64,000 nucleotides of DNA from Spongilla lacustris (taxonomy: Eukaryota > Porifera > Demospongiae > Spongillida > Spongillidae). Positions 42,134-53,489 of this stretch are shown here, in pieces (the first letter of the stretch is position 1; each line of letters begins with the position of its first letter). A model generated the notes under the pieces. The model was given only the letters and a program-made list of their open reading frames with translations, was not told where the DNA came from and searched no databases. The position numbers and the translations under genes are program-made. Location: positions 3,026,179 through 3,090,178 of the forward strand of contig OX442427.1 of the NCBI GenBank assembly GCA_949361645.1, given 5' to 3'.

Positions 42134-42606
42134 TAAATTAGCGCCAAACTTGCAGAATGCATAACAGTTAACCATCCACACCCACCTGTGGATTGCAACT
42201 TGTGAATAAAATTATTATACTCAATTGCAAGTTATGTAACTGAGAGCATCAGACGCAACCCTGATTTCTTTTTAGAGGCCCTTCACATATTTCAATGTGT
42301 CACTACACTGATCCTTGCAAAAGTTATGATTATATTTATAACTGGGCTGGTTGGCTCAGTTTTTCAGCTGACCTAAAACTAGAAGACATGTACAGTTTTG
42401 TGTTTGTCCCATGTCATAAACCATGCACTTTTAGACTTAATATTAATTTCAACTAGTAGTGCCCTCACTGTCAGTGAAATTGGGCATTATGCATACTGAT
42501 ATCATCTGGTGAGAAATACTTCAATAACCTTATGACAGCTAGTTATTACGAGTGCACAGTACGATGGTGAACATGGAGCTTAATATAAATGAAAAGCATC
42601 CTTTAC
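42134..42606. promoter_or_regulatory. 5-prime flank of copine
   Basis: This region runs from the copine start codon (42133) to the target duplication of the hAT element (42599-42606). It must hold the promoter unless there is an upstream untranslated exon. No clear core promoter motif is seen. Confidence 0.3.
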
Positions 42607-42960
42607 CAGTGGCGGATTTAGCATAGCCGGCGCCTTGGGGGGGGGGGCTACCGCCCCCCCCCCCCCCCCCCCCATTCATATTAAATGCCGCCCCTGTCAT
42701 GAAATTGCCGCCCCCCCCCCCCCTCCCCCCAACACACGCGTGCGCGCGCACTTCCTACCGTACGTAACGCAAGCGCATCTAGAAAGCACACCTTTTGTGT
42801 ATGTGTGTGTGTGTGTGTGAGGGGGGGGGGGGCGGCAATTTCTTAAAAGTTTCAGTGATTAATTCGCACAGATCTAGATACGAAATTTAATCAGTCTAAT
42901 ACCGTAAATTTTATTTAATAACCGCGAACGTTTTATTCGTTCCTTCAAAATCTTGCCTGC

Positions 42961-45438
42961 ATGTGCATAGGCAGTGGCGTAGGAGCTGGGGCGGCAGCAG
43001 CGGCCATGGCCAAGAGTCGATCAGCCAATCGTAATCATCCTGGAAGTGTGTCCATCAACAATCGGACAAAGGTCATTGACCAAGCTGTGTCATTAGGCAG
43101 ATCTGGTATGTTTGGAAAAGCTTGCAGAGTCCTTCAGTCCAGCGGTATTGCCCCAAATAATGAGACAACGTGGCATCTGTTGAAATCTAAGCATCCTAGC
43201 TGTCCCACTCCAGTAGCTCCAGCGTCCCATTCTGCCCCTCTCACCCTTGAGCCAGACTTCAATATCCTTTCCGTCCTACGTTCCTTCCCCAAGGACACTG
43301 CAGCTGGTCCTTCTGGTCTTCGAGTCCAACACCTGCTTGATGTGGCTAGTGTCCCACTTCCCACATCCATTTGCTCCTCCCTCAGGCAGTTGGTCAATAT
43401 CCTGGCAGCTGGAAAGGTACCTACATCTGTGTCTAAGTTCTTGGCAGGAGGCTGCTTGATTGCCTTGAACAAAAACAAGGAGGGCTGCCCACCTGACATT
43501 AGGCCCATCGCGGTGGGGGAGACAATAAGGAGGCTGACTGGGAAGTGTATGTGTGCCTTGGTGAAGGACAAGGCTACTGAGTTCTTCCAACCCCTGCAAC
43601 TGGGTGTGGCCTGTCGTGCAGGGGCAGAGAAGGTGGCCCATGCTCTCAGGGGATGCATTGAAGAGCACTGGATGGACGAGGACTTTGTTGTACTTAAGGT
43701 AGACATGAGGAACGCTTTTAATATTGTCTCCAGGCAAGCAGTCCTTGATCAGTGTGCTACTTTTTTCCCTGAGTTGCTACCTTGGGTGTCTTGGTGTTAT
43801 GGGACCCACCCTCTGCTATGGCACCCTCTTGGTCAGATCAGCTCTGAGTCTGGAGTGCAGCAGGGTGACCCTTTAGGTCCCTTACTGTTTGCACTAGTCC
43901 TCCAAAAGTTGGTATCTAGCCTGGACGCAGATGAGGAGTGTGCTGAAATCCTTCTCCAAGCGTGGTACCTCGATGATGGAGCTTTGGCTGGCACCCGCCC
44001 AGCTGTACTGCGTGCCTTACATGTGATTGAGGAGTTGGGTCCTGCATTGGGCCTACATGTGAACCTGGCCAAGTGTGAGATGTTCAGCAGGCAGGGCAAC
44101 ACATCATTCCCGCCGGAGGTGAGGTGCTCACTCCTGCCTAATCTGGACATTCTAGGTGCTCCAATTGGGGATTATCTACACTGTTCTAAGTTTATCGCTG
44201 GGAGGTGTGCTGAGTCTAGGAAGCTTCTCTCCAGTCTAGTGGATGTTGCTGCAGTCGATCTCCAGGTAGCAGTTTCCTTATTGCGCATGTGTGGTAGTTT
44301 CTGCAGGATGGTCCACATAGCAAGGGTTACCCCACCAAGCCTGGCCACAGATGCTCTAAGGTCTTTTGATGAGGAGGTCAAGCACTGCTTTGTAATGTGC
44401 TCAGCCATCAATGTTACCAATGATGCCTGGAGCCAGGCACAGCTAGGACTAAAATTTGGGGGTCTGGGTCTTCGCTCCCTCTCTCACCATGCTGCTGCAG
44501 CGTTCATTGCCTCCCTGTCATTCTCCGGCTTTGGCAAGGCTGATAACATCCACCTACAACAGGCAGTGGCAATGTTTAATGCTCAGGTCTCCCCCTCTAA
44601 TGTCATTACAGTCAATTCTGCTCTGGAGTCTCCTATTCACCAGAAGGTCTTGTCAGGAATGATCCAAGCCCAACATTTCCACATCTTGTTGGAATCCTCC
44701 TCTCCAGCTAACAGAGCTCGCCTTCTGTCAGTGGCTGCTCCTCATGCTTCCTCTTGGCTATCAGTGGTCCCTTCCCCTGGTTTGGGCTTGCACCTGGAGT
44801 CAAATGAGTTCCAGATGGCTATTAGGTGGTGGCTGGGGTTAGATACTTCTGGTCGGTCCATGTGCCCATTCTGCCCCGATACTGCTCTTGATCCTCTTGG
44901 TCACCATGCTGTGACTTGCAGGCATGGGGGGGATGTGGTCACACGCCATAATCGTCTACGAGATGAGGTATTTGACCTTTGTCGTCGTGCCCACCTAAGT
45001 GTGAATGTGGAGAGAGGTCATGGCCTTACCAGAGACCTTGCCCACACCAGACCTGCTGACATCCTCATTGCTGGCTGGGACAGAGGTAAACCTGCGGCAC
45101 TAGACCTGACCATTACCTCACCACTCTGCTCTGTCATCTTGGGTGAATCATGTCACCAGGCTGGTGCGGCAGCCCTGGCAGCAGAGACCCGCAAGCTCCA
45201 CTCCAATGGTCCCAAGTGCCAAGAGTTGGGCTGGTCCTGCATCCCATTGGCAGTGGAGACTTATGGCAATTGGGGCAAGCTGGCACATGATACTTTCTCC
45301 AGGCTGGCATCCTTCCTGGCCATTCATCAGTCCTCCCCCAAGGCATTAGTTGTGGCTGAAATTTATGGCCGGTTGAATGTGGTCCTGGTTCGGTCCATCG
45401 CTAGAGCCATCCTGGCCAGGGAGCTTCCACCCTCCTAA
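42961..45438 (+). CDS. Reverse transcriptase with CCHC knuckle and restriction-like endonuclease
   Basis: This is an uninterrupted 825-codon frame. The RT core holds PSGLRVQHLLD, CPPDIRPIAVGETIRRL, VLKVDMRNAFN, SGVQQGDPLGPLLFALVL and the catalytic YLDD near residue 336. The C-terminal part has a CCHC motif from residue 635 (CPFC...HHAVTC), then RHNRLRDE, then RPAD near residue 697 and LDLTIT near 715. That order matches the knuckle and PD-(D/E)XK endonuclease of R2-type non-LTR retrotransposons. The N-terminal zinc fingers of R2 are absent. The first 15 codons derive from the hAT-like terminal repeat, so the native start may be the Met at 43006. A (TAA)n-like tail at 45483-45546 fits target-primed insertion. 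The frame is intact, so it may be recent or under selection. Confidence 0.85.
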   Translation: MCIGSGVGAGAAAAAMAKSRSANRNHPGSVSINNRTKVIDQAVSLGRSGMFGKACRVLQSSGIAPNNETTWHLLKSKHPSCPTPVAPASHSAPLTLEPDFNILSVLRSFPKDTAAGPSGLRVQHLLDVASVPLPTSICSSLRQLVNILAAGKVPTSVSKFLAGGCLIALNKNKEGCPPDIRPIAVGETIRRLTGKCMCALVKDKATEFFQPLQLGVACRAGAEKVAHALRGCIEEHWMDEDFVVLKVDMRNAFNIVSRQAVLDQCATFFPELLPWVSWCYGTHPLLWHPLGQISSESGVQQGDPLGPLLFALVLQKLVSSLDADEECAEILLQAWYLDDGALAGTRPAVLRALHVIEELGPALGLHVNLAKCEMFSRQGNTSFPPEVRCSLLPNLDILGAPIGDYLHCSKFIAGRCAESRKLLSSLVDVAAVDLQVAVSLLRMCGSFCRMVHIARVTPPSLATDALRSFDEEVKHCFVMCSAINVTNDAWSQAQLGLKFGGLGLRSLSHHAAAAFIASLSFSGFGKADNIHLQQAVAMFNAQVSPSNVITVNSALESPIHQKVLSGMIQAQHFHILLESSSPANRARLLSVAAPHASSWLSVVPSPGLGLHLESNEFQMAIRWWLGLDTSGRSMCPFCPDTALDPLGHHAVTCRHGGDVVTRHNRLRDEVFDLCRRAHLSVNVERGHGLTRDLAHTRPADILIAGWDRGKPAALDLTITSPLCSVILGESCHQAGAAALAAETRKLHSNGPKCQELGWSCIPLAVETYGNWGKLAHDTFSRLASFLAIHQSSPKALVVAEIYGRLNVVLVRSIARAILARELPPS

Positions 45439-45546
45439 CTTACTATTAGTAGTTTAGTTGTAATTAGTAATATGTATTGTAGTTATTGTTGTTATTTTAA
45501 TAATAATAATGATAATAATAAAAAATAATAATAATAATAATAATAG
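45439..45546 (+). repeat. (TAA)n tail of the retroelement
   Basis: A short 3-prime UTR is followed by AATAATAATAATGATAATAA and more, ending at about 45546. This is the simple-repeat tail often found on non-LTR elements that lack poly(A). Confidence 0.65.
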
Positions 45547-46575
45547 GTTGACAAGCGCGCATGTATCAATTCAATTAGCTGAGCAATTGCTGCTAGTTAA
45601 TGGCAAGCAACTGGTCTTCAAATCGATCGCGAAAGCTAGCTCAAGCTAGGCTACCCGGTGTACAATGGTTACCAAAAGTGGCCTTGGCTGCACTATAGCC
45701 GTTTTGTATTTTATATTATATGCGCAGAGGCAAGGTCTCAAAACAAACTAACCTGGTTACGCGTTGTTTTGGGGGGGGGGGGGGGGGGGGGGGGTTCTAC
45801 GCAAAAAGCATTGGCTTCTAGGGCTCCGCCCCAGACCCCGATGGGGGAGCTTACAGCGCTCCCCCGTGCCGCTGTATTACGATAATGCTTACGTACGTTT
45901 GGGTCTGGGTACGAGACTAGGAGAGGTGCCCCCCCTCCTGTACCCTCTCTGGGGAGGCGGGGGAACCACCTTTGTTGGCCGCTGCATGCACTCTATATTC
46001 CCTTCCTACGCCACTGATCATGATAGGTGTATACTAACTTAACTGAATCACGATCATAATTAACAATAACAAAGTTTTAGTCTTTAAATGTACAAGTACA
46101 TGGTCTACCGATTGTCACTAAAGGTTTAATTAGACGCACCGTTCCGTAAAAGGTGCAAATGGCGAAACATTTTCACAGCTGCTGCATCAATTGCTACATC
46201 ACCATGCCTCTAAAGCGATTTACATACATCACAACGACAATTAATATAGAGGAGAAGTACGGTTTGCTCACGCGAGCATATTCAATATTCTCAGACGCTC
46301 AGACGCCTGTTGACGACCGTTACGAGGCGCATTGTCGCAATAAACTTCGTTGTCTTTCGCGCGTATATAAATTCTTTCACTGCGCTGCGAATACGCTGAT
46401 TTTTAGTGGCATTGAAGCGCAAAATGTGAAAGCTTCTGGGGCCTGGGGGAGCTTACAGCGCTCCCCCATACCCCCTTGCTGGTGAGTGGGTGGGCCCCGC
46501 CCCCGGCCGCCCCTCCAACCAACCGCCCGGGCCCCCCCCTATAGCCCCATTCTTAGATCCGCCACTGTCCTTTAC

Positions 46576-47705
46576 TGGTGATGTACATGTATAGGACATG
46601 AGGTGTAAAACACAAGTTTGATACTGATAAGGGGAAACATATATACAGCCCATCATTAGTAAATTACTTGTGGTTTTACAGCTGTACTCAGCATTTGCAT
46701 GTACCAGCACTACTATACATGTATATTGTAGTCTACATTTGTTAAATAAAACATTGTTGCCGGCAAAAATGTGTATGTTTAGCATGCATGCATTCTGGCA
46801 TAAGCGCAAGTTATTGTGCACTTATATGAAGACCCCCATATTTATTTATTTATTTTGGTTCGTGTGAGTAGAATATAATCACATGCACGGTGCATGCTGT
46901 TGTATTTATAACATTGTAGTACCTAGCCGCTGACCAATGACAACTGACAAGTGTATTGGCACACACAATAATCACTGCAGCAGCAACAAACACAGACCAT
47001 CTGCCGTTCTAATGCCAGGTATCTCCCGTCTCGACTGACTCTTCCTTAAGTGGTAGACCTTAAGTATTACCCAAACTCGTCACTGCGCATGCTCCATGGC
47101 CAGTTGCATGTTCTATTATTAACCAGTTACTACAAACATACTACCTTAAAATCTATACAAACATGTATGGTAATAAAATCATCATTGGCACGAATTGAGC
47201 GGGAATATCTGACCTGGAACGTCATTCGGTGTGACGGATTGCGATGCTAACTTACAAATCATACCGATTACGTCACCGTAGGCTTCGCTGGTTTCAGGGT
47301 CCGGGCACGAGACAGCTGGCTATACGTGTTAACATTTCTCCACCGAACTGTACTTGTAAGAGGTGGGTGAAGAATTCGCTAGTGAATAACATGCCATTAT
47401 GGTCTGCGTGGGTAAACACCCGTACGTGTGTTGATGTAGTGCCACACTAGAAATCGCCACCATTGTTGACATAAATTGTAGCAGTGCCTAACCTAGCAAC
47501 GGGGTCTTAAACCCACCCCCTTTAACTGAAGATGTTGCTTTAATAAAATATAATCATGTTTTGGGTAAAAGCTGCGATTCAGTCAGACACGACAAAGGCA
47601 AAAGTACTGTAATGCGAATACAAGTGGTTTGACACAGGGTCCGACACATAACCCGACAATGGAAACAAAGACAGGAAGTCCAAAAAAAGAAGTGAGGTAA
47701 TGACA
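46576..47705. other. Intergenic, no gene recognised
   Basis: This lies between the hAT element and the H3.3 3-prime end. A short plus-strand open stretch at 47244-47450 shows no known domain. The terminal part should contain the H3.3 3-prime UTR. Confidence 0.35.
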
Positions 47706-48405
<700 letters not shown>

Positions 48406-49377
48406 ATGAAGAGTTCAAGCTCGTTTATATCCGTGGTTGCCAAACAGCTGCACTGCCTTCGTTGTGCTCCTCGAACCAGGCACACTTTGGCAATCTCTAC
48501 GTCCTCAGGGCTTATCAAGGACGAAGGTTTGCGTCAGCATGAGCCGTCCAGAACATCAGCGGAATCGCAGTACAATGCACTCATCAACATGGCCAAAGGG
48601 AACGACCACCTTGTTCAAAGGGAACAGTTTTCCCTCGCTCTGAAAGAGTTCATTAAGCGGGAGAAGTTCCTAAGGGGTCATGTGGACTTCATTACGCTCG
48701 CTTTGCGCAGGATGGACGAGTTCGGGCTCCAACAGGACCTGCTATCATACAACAGACTGCTCGATATAATCCCCAAGGGTCGCTTCAAGCCGAAGAACCT
48801 CCTGGATGCAGTCTGGCCGCGTCCGTTGCCGCAGATCGACCTTGCCCTGCGTTTGCTGACCAAGATGGAGGAACACGGAGTGCGGCCTGACTTCACCACG
48901 TATGACCTTCTGTGCGAGGTGTTCGGCAAGACTAGCTTCCCCGTGGAAAAGTGTGTGAGGATGGCGTATTGGTTTGACAAGTATGAAAACGCGGACCCTT
49001 ACTATATCAAGGGCCCGTTACCCGAGGCACAAATCGAACTGTCAAGGCTAACTCTTCAAAGAGTGTGTGGAAAGGGTGGTGTTCTTACAGAGATCAAGGT
49101 ATATTCAGTTTATATGTGTGTGGTGTGTGTGTGTGTGTGTGTGTGTAAATGTGGTGATTATTATTTGTGTGTATGTACATGCGTTAAATGAACACACAAG
49201 ATGAACCCAAGCAATGTGTTAATCAGTTTTTTTACGCCTGTCCTCTGCACATGTAGCATTTACAAGCCATTTGAAACAGAAAGAGTACATGCATGCATTG
49301 CTCTGCTGCAAAATGGCACTGTGACACCCACCACTGCAATGTACATGTAGTGTGTGCACTTAATTTAGCAAAGGGAA

Positions 49378-49431
<54 letters not shown>

Positions 49432-50948
49432 CAGGAGACCAATCTTCACACAAGGAATTCTAGTTTCAATTGGGTTTCGCCTGGTCCCTGATTATGTGCT
49501 GGTGATCATATAACAATTAAGATGATATATTGTGGATTGCCAGTATCTCCACTACCTACTACATTTTGTCGTTTTTCAAGGACTCTCCTGTATGCGGTAC
49601 AGTGACACAACCCCACTACCCCCGCTTACCCCACGACCTGTCCCTAGCAAGGGTTTGGCAGGGTGTTGGGCCCATCCCCCTGGCTCTTTTACTCTCAAAT
49701 GGGCCTCAATAAATATGACTTGTGTCCCTGTGGCCCTTTAACTCCATTGTATCTCACAATGTGCTTAGAATAGCCTGAGTTTTGCTACAGTACAGAGGTA
49801 AAGGTACATGTAAACCCAACTGTTTACACTGTCATAAAAAGCCACTACATGTACAATTGTACACATATGTTAATGGTTATCTGATTTTGGTGGGGGGGGG
49901 GACAGTGATGTTTATTTTACTACATGTAAGGATGATTTGCACCACATGATATCAGTAACTGTGCTCGTGAAGTGAGGAAGTTTTGCAACACTGACGTGTC
50001 ATGCTGACGTGTCATGATGCAATTGTGAAGGGGTCCACACCTAGTAAATAAGGAGAACGTTACTGAGCCTTTGGTTAACTGTCACAGGATGGGTTCTATC
50101 TGGAGGAGAGTTGACCATTCTCACAGACCCTCTTACCTGATGGGAGGAATCCTGTTGGTCTGTTCCTATGGGCGTGAGGGTGTATCTGTTTACTAAATTA
50201 TAGTATATACTGTGAATATGTTAGTTTGCTTCACTGTTTCTATTTCATGCCCATCATTTTCACAGGGCCCACATGATTTTGTTCTTAGTGCCAGCTCAGC
50301 TGCACAGCTAAGACTGTTGGAGTCTTTGGACGACCTTCAGAATGCCCTGCTGTGTGTAGAGGGACCACATCGCATTTGGATGAAGAAAACAGAGCAGTTG
50401 TACTATTCTGTCACATTATCACCTTGGCGGACAGAAGATGTCGAACAATCTAGTGAAGGTGATCCAGCTGTGTGTGTTACGTGTGTGTATGTGTTGCGTG
50501 TATGTGTGTGTGTGTGTTTGCGTGTGTGTGTGTGTGTGTATGTGTGTGTGTGTGGTGTCTGGTTATAAATATATCCTATGATTTGTGATGACATGAACAT
50601 TGTATTTGTGTTGTGTTGTATTGTCACAATCATTTGCACAATGCACACACACACATACATGTACACACACATACACGCATACATGTACACACACATACAT
50701 GTACACACACACACATACATGTACATACACACGCACACATACACATGTATTTAGGTGTTGTGCTAGGTGTTTGCATGTGCAGTCCTTGTAGTTATGACAA
50801 CCTGAAGCTGTGGCTCAAGGCCATGCTGGATCAATACCCTCCCCTCAGAAGAGTTACAGTGGCTTACAACGTAGAGGCTGAGGCACATGCAGGCAGTGGT
50901 ATGGAGGGCTCACTTCAACTCACAGAATCCTCGAACAGTAGAACTTGA
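48406..50948 (+). CDS. ECSIT: ECSIT (Toll pathway / complex I assembly factor), three exons
   Basis: The exons are 48406-49098, 50266-50458 and 50755-50948, giving 359 residues; human ECSIT has 431. ECSIT bridges TRAF6 to MAP3K signalling in the cytosol, and its mitochondrial form assembles respiratory complex I. The N-terminus (MKSSSSFISVVAKQLHCLRC) is basic and hydroxylated and looks like a mitochondrial presequence. Family blocks are FIKREKFLRGHVDFI, LRRMDEFGLQQDLLSYNRLL, DIIPKGRFKP, LALRLLTKMEEHGVRPDFTT and VEGPHRIWMKK; the C-terminal domain reads LGVCMCSPCSYDNLKLWLKA. The acidic linker and the tail after the C-terminal domain are much shorter than in human. Introns hold GT microsatellites (49379-49430, and 50490-50554 with an ATACATGTACAC array at 50650-50748). 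Confidence 0.92.
49379..49430. repeat. GT microsatellite in ECSIT intron 1
   Basis: About 25 GT units. This intron of nearly 1.2 kb has no other recognisable feature. Confidence 0.95.
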
Positions 50949-51059
50949 CTGAAGTGAAATATGTGCTGTTGTATGTGTGCAGATCTTTGTGCCAGATAGC
51001 AGTAATTCAAGATCCAGAATCTTCCTCTGAGATGTGTGATGTAGAACTCATAATACGGC

Positions 51060-51294
51060 TATTTTCTGCGCATGCGCCGTCCGTATGAATACCCCTTGCC
51101 GCCACGTGTTTTTTCTTTTTCACGCTTCCCTAAGTGTGCATTGTTTCGGTGAGTTATAGTTTTTGAGCTAGTATAGTTGGTTTCTGCTTCCAGCATCTCT
51201 GCGCAATAACAACTGATTCTTCTACCATTAATGGATGCCCTTTTTTTACCTGGCTCCGTAGTCCGTTCACCGTTGCGTTTTGAACAGCGTTACA
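51060..51294 (+). promoter_or_regulatory. RPSA promoter and 5-prime UTR
   Basis: A GCGCATGCGC palindrome (51068-51077, NRF-1-like) and a CACGTG E-box (51103-51108) lie directly before a pyrimidine-rich tract TTTTTTCTTTTTC (51109-51121). Ribosomal protein genes start transcription in such tracts. The start codon follows at 51295. Confidence 0.5.
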
Positions 51295-53219
51295 ATGTCT
51301 GCGGGATGTGATACGTTGGGTATGAAAGAAGATGATGTCAAGAAGCTTCTTACAGCAAGCGCTCACCTCGGTGATCCCAACGTCGACCACCAGATGAAGC
51401 AGTACGTCTACAAGGTGAAGCAAGACGGTGAGGAGACCTTGGTTGCCGCGTGTGCGTCTCTGTAATTCCTGCCATTCTAAATGACAAGTACGTTTAGACC
51501 ACTTGTTGCATGGTTTCAATCGTTTCTTGTGCCATACACGGGGGTGCTGAATCTCGTTACACGATGGTAAATATACGCGAGTAATTAAATGCACCAATGT
51601 GTTTGTGTAGCCCTATTGATGGTGAATTATGTGCTTTGGGGGTTTGCGCACATGGCATGCTCACTTACGAAGCATTCCTTCGTACCGAAGCAGGGACATC
51701 AAAAGTCTAAATCGCTATAATTTAAGCGTGGTCACGTGCTAAGTGAGAGTGCCATAATAAGCAGCTTGTGTTCAACTGATTTGATGTTGTGAATCAAAGT
51801 CAGTAGTTCTGCTCTTACTAGCTGTTACGTTGTTGTTTTTTAAATCTAGGTGCACCAATTTTCAACCTCAAGAAGATCTGGGAGAAGCTGTTGCTTGCAG
51901 CACGTGTCATTGCTGCCATTGAGAACCCTGCTGATATCATTGTGCTGTCAAACAAGCCCTATGGACAGGTTAGGGGTTCTCTGTTGGCTTCTTGTTGATT
52001 TAAGGCGTTTTCACCCTTCAGAGAGCCATCCTAAAATTTGCATATTACACTGGTGCAAATGCCATTGCAGGACGATTCACTCCTGGTACCTTCACAAATC
52101 AGATTCAGGCTGCCTTCAGGGAGCCACGCCTACTCATCGTTTCAGACCCGAGAGCAGATCATCAGGTGAACTGAATGGGTTGTGTGTGTCTTTTATAGTA
52201 ATGCATTTGCTGCATAGATTAGGATATGAAAGGGGGTGCATTGGATTTACTATGAAATCTCTCTTCTAGCCTATTACTGAAGCATCGTACGTGAACATTC
52301 CAATCATTGGCTTTTGTAACACTAACTCACCACTGAAGTACATAGATGTTGCCATCCCTTGCAACAACCTGGTAAGACTGTATTTAGGAAGAATTATTTA
52401 GGAAGAATCAATACTTATATGGTGCACTTCAAATAGGGTAAACATGCAATTGGCTTGATGTGGTGGTTCTTGGCACGTGAAGTCCTTAGGTTGAGAGGCA
52501 CCATTAGCCGCGACATCTCTTGGGATGTAATGCCTGACTTGTTCTTCTATCGTGAACCTGAAGAGGTTTGTTGGAGACTTGATTTGACCATCTGTTTTGC
52601 ATGTATTATTTGATGTGGCTGTGTATGCAGGTTGAGAAGGATGAACAGCTCAAGATTGATGCTGAGGGTCAGCTGACTGGTGGTGACCAGTGGACTGGTG
52701 TGACAACTGGTGAGACAGGAGGTCTGGTTGATAGTGCTGTTACTGGTGGAGAGGTAAGAATACTTGTAGCTGGTCAGGTGTATGCACTATGATGATTGTC
52801 TATTATGTAGCAATGGGGTGATGCACCTGGTGGAGAGGTGAGTCTAGTAGAAATTGGTCATCAATTAGTGTAGCTATGCTTCCAAGTTTTGGATGTTGCA
52901 AGATTGCACCCCCTTCATTCTAATCTTGACATATCCATGACCGTCTGTAGATTTGAACAGACAAGCTCATCCTTTTGAATTATTATTATTCTCAGTGGGG
53001 TGCTGAACCAGTACCTGGCCCTGTTCCTACGGCTGTTCCAGTCACCATTGGGGGGCCAGCTCCCGATGAGTGGAATGTTGCTCCAACCACTGCCACTAGA
53101 GATTGGGGTGCAGATGATTCAGAATGGTCTGCAGCAGATACCAAGGCAAGAGCCTTACATCGTTGAACTTACTTATGACATGGTATTCCTTTCTGCAGGG
53201 TGCTGCTGGCAATTGGTGA
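51295..53219 (+). CDS. RPSA: 40S ribosomal protein SA (uS2), nine exons
   Basis: The exons are 51295-51427, 51850-51968, 52022-52165, 52270-52371, 52437-52565, 52631-52753, 52811-52837, 52996-53145 and 53199-53219, giving 315 residues; human has 295. This is the small-subunit protein uS2, also known as the laminin receptor precursor. Conserved blocks include [65 protein letters not shown] and [12 protein letters not shown]. The C-terminal extension has the usual acidic, tryptophan-bearing repeats (DWGADDSEW). Exon 7 is a 27-bp microexon. The last intron begins GC (AAG|GCAAGA) instead of GT. Several introns are only 53-70 bp long. In vertebrates this gene hosts a snoRNA; none was recognised here. 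Confidence 0.96.
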
Positions 53220-53489
53220 TATGTGTAACTATAGACAATGAAGCTTTTTGTGTTGACATCAAAATGACCGTATAAAAATACACACTCGTTGAAATCCTTG
53301 GGGGAGGGTGCTATCGCGTCGCCGTATATGTTGTATTTTAAGGTTCGAACCCCTTATATGTAACCAAGCGAGGTCATGCCAAATATAAACTACATAACCA
53401 TCAATCGTTGATTGTACCGAAACGCATGTTTTTATTGAGGGTGCGACTTTAGTTGTTTTTTTTTAATTTACTAGTATTCAAATTTTAAC

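Larger units (their letters stand above)
42607..46567. mobile_element. hAT-type element with 8-bp target duplication and nested insertions
   Basis: The ends CAGTGGCGGATTTAG and its inverse (GATCCGCCACTG) are flanked by identical tcctttac (42599-42606 and 46568-46575). Subterminal poly-G and poly-C tracts lie at 42640-42725 and 45770-45794. A second, related pair of ends, CAGTGGCGTAGGA at 42972 and TCCTACGCCACTG ending at 46016, indicates another element of the same family nested inside. The phrase GGGGGAGCTTACAGCGCTCC occurs twice (near 45843 and 46446), which supports two stacked copies. No hAT transposase is present. The cargo is a reverse transcriptase ORF. Confidence 0.75.
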
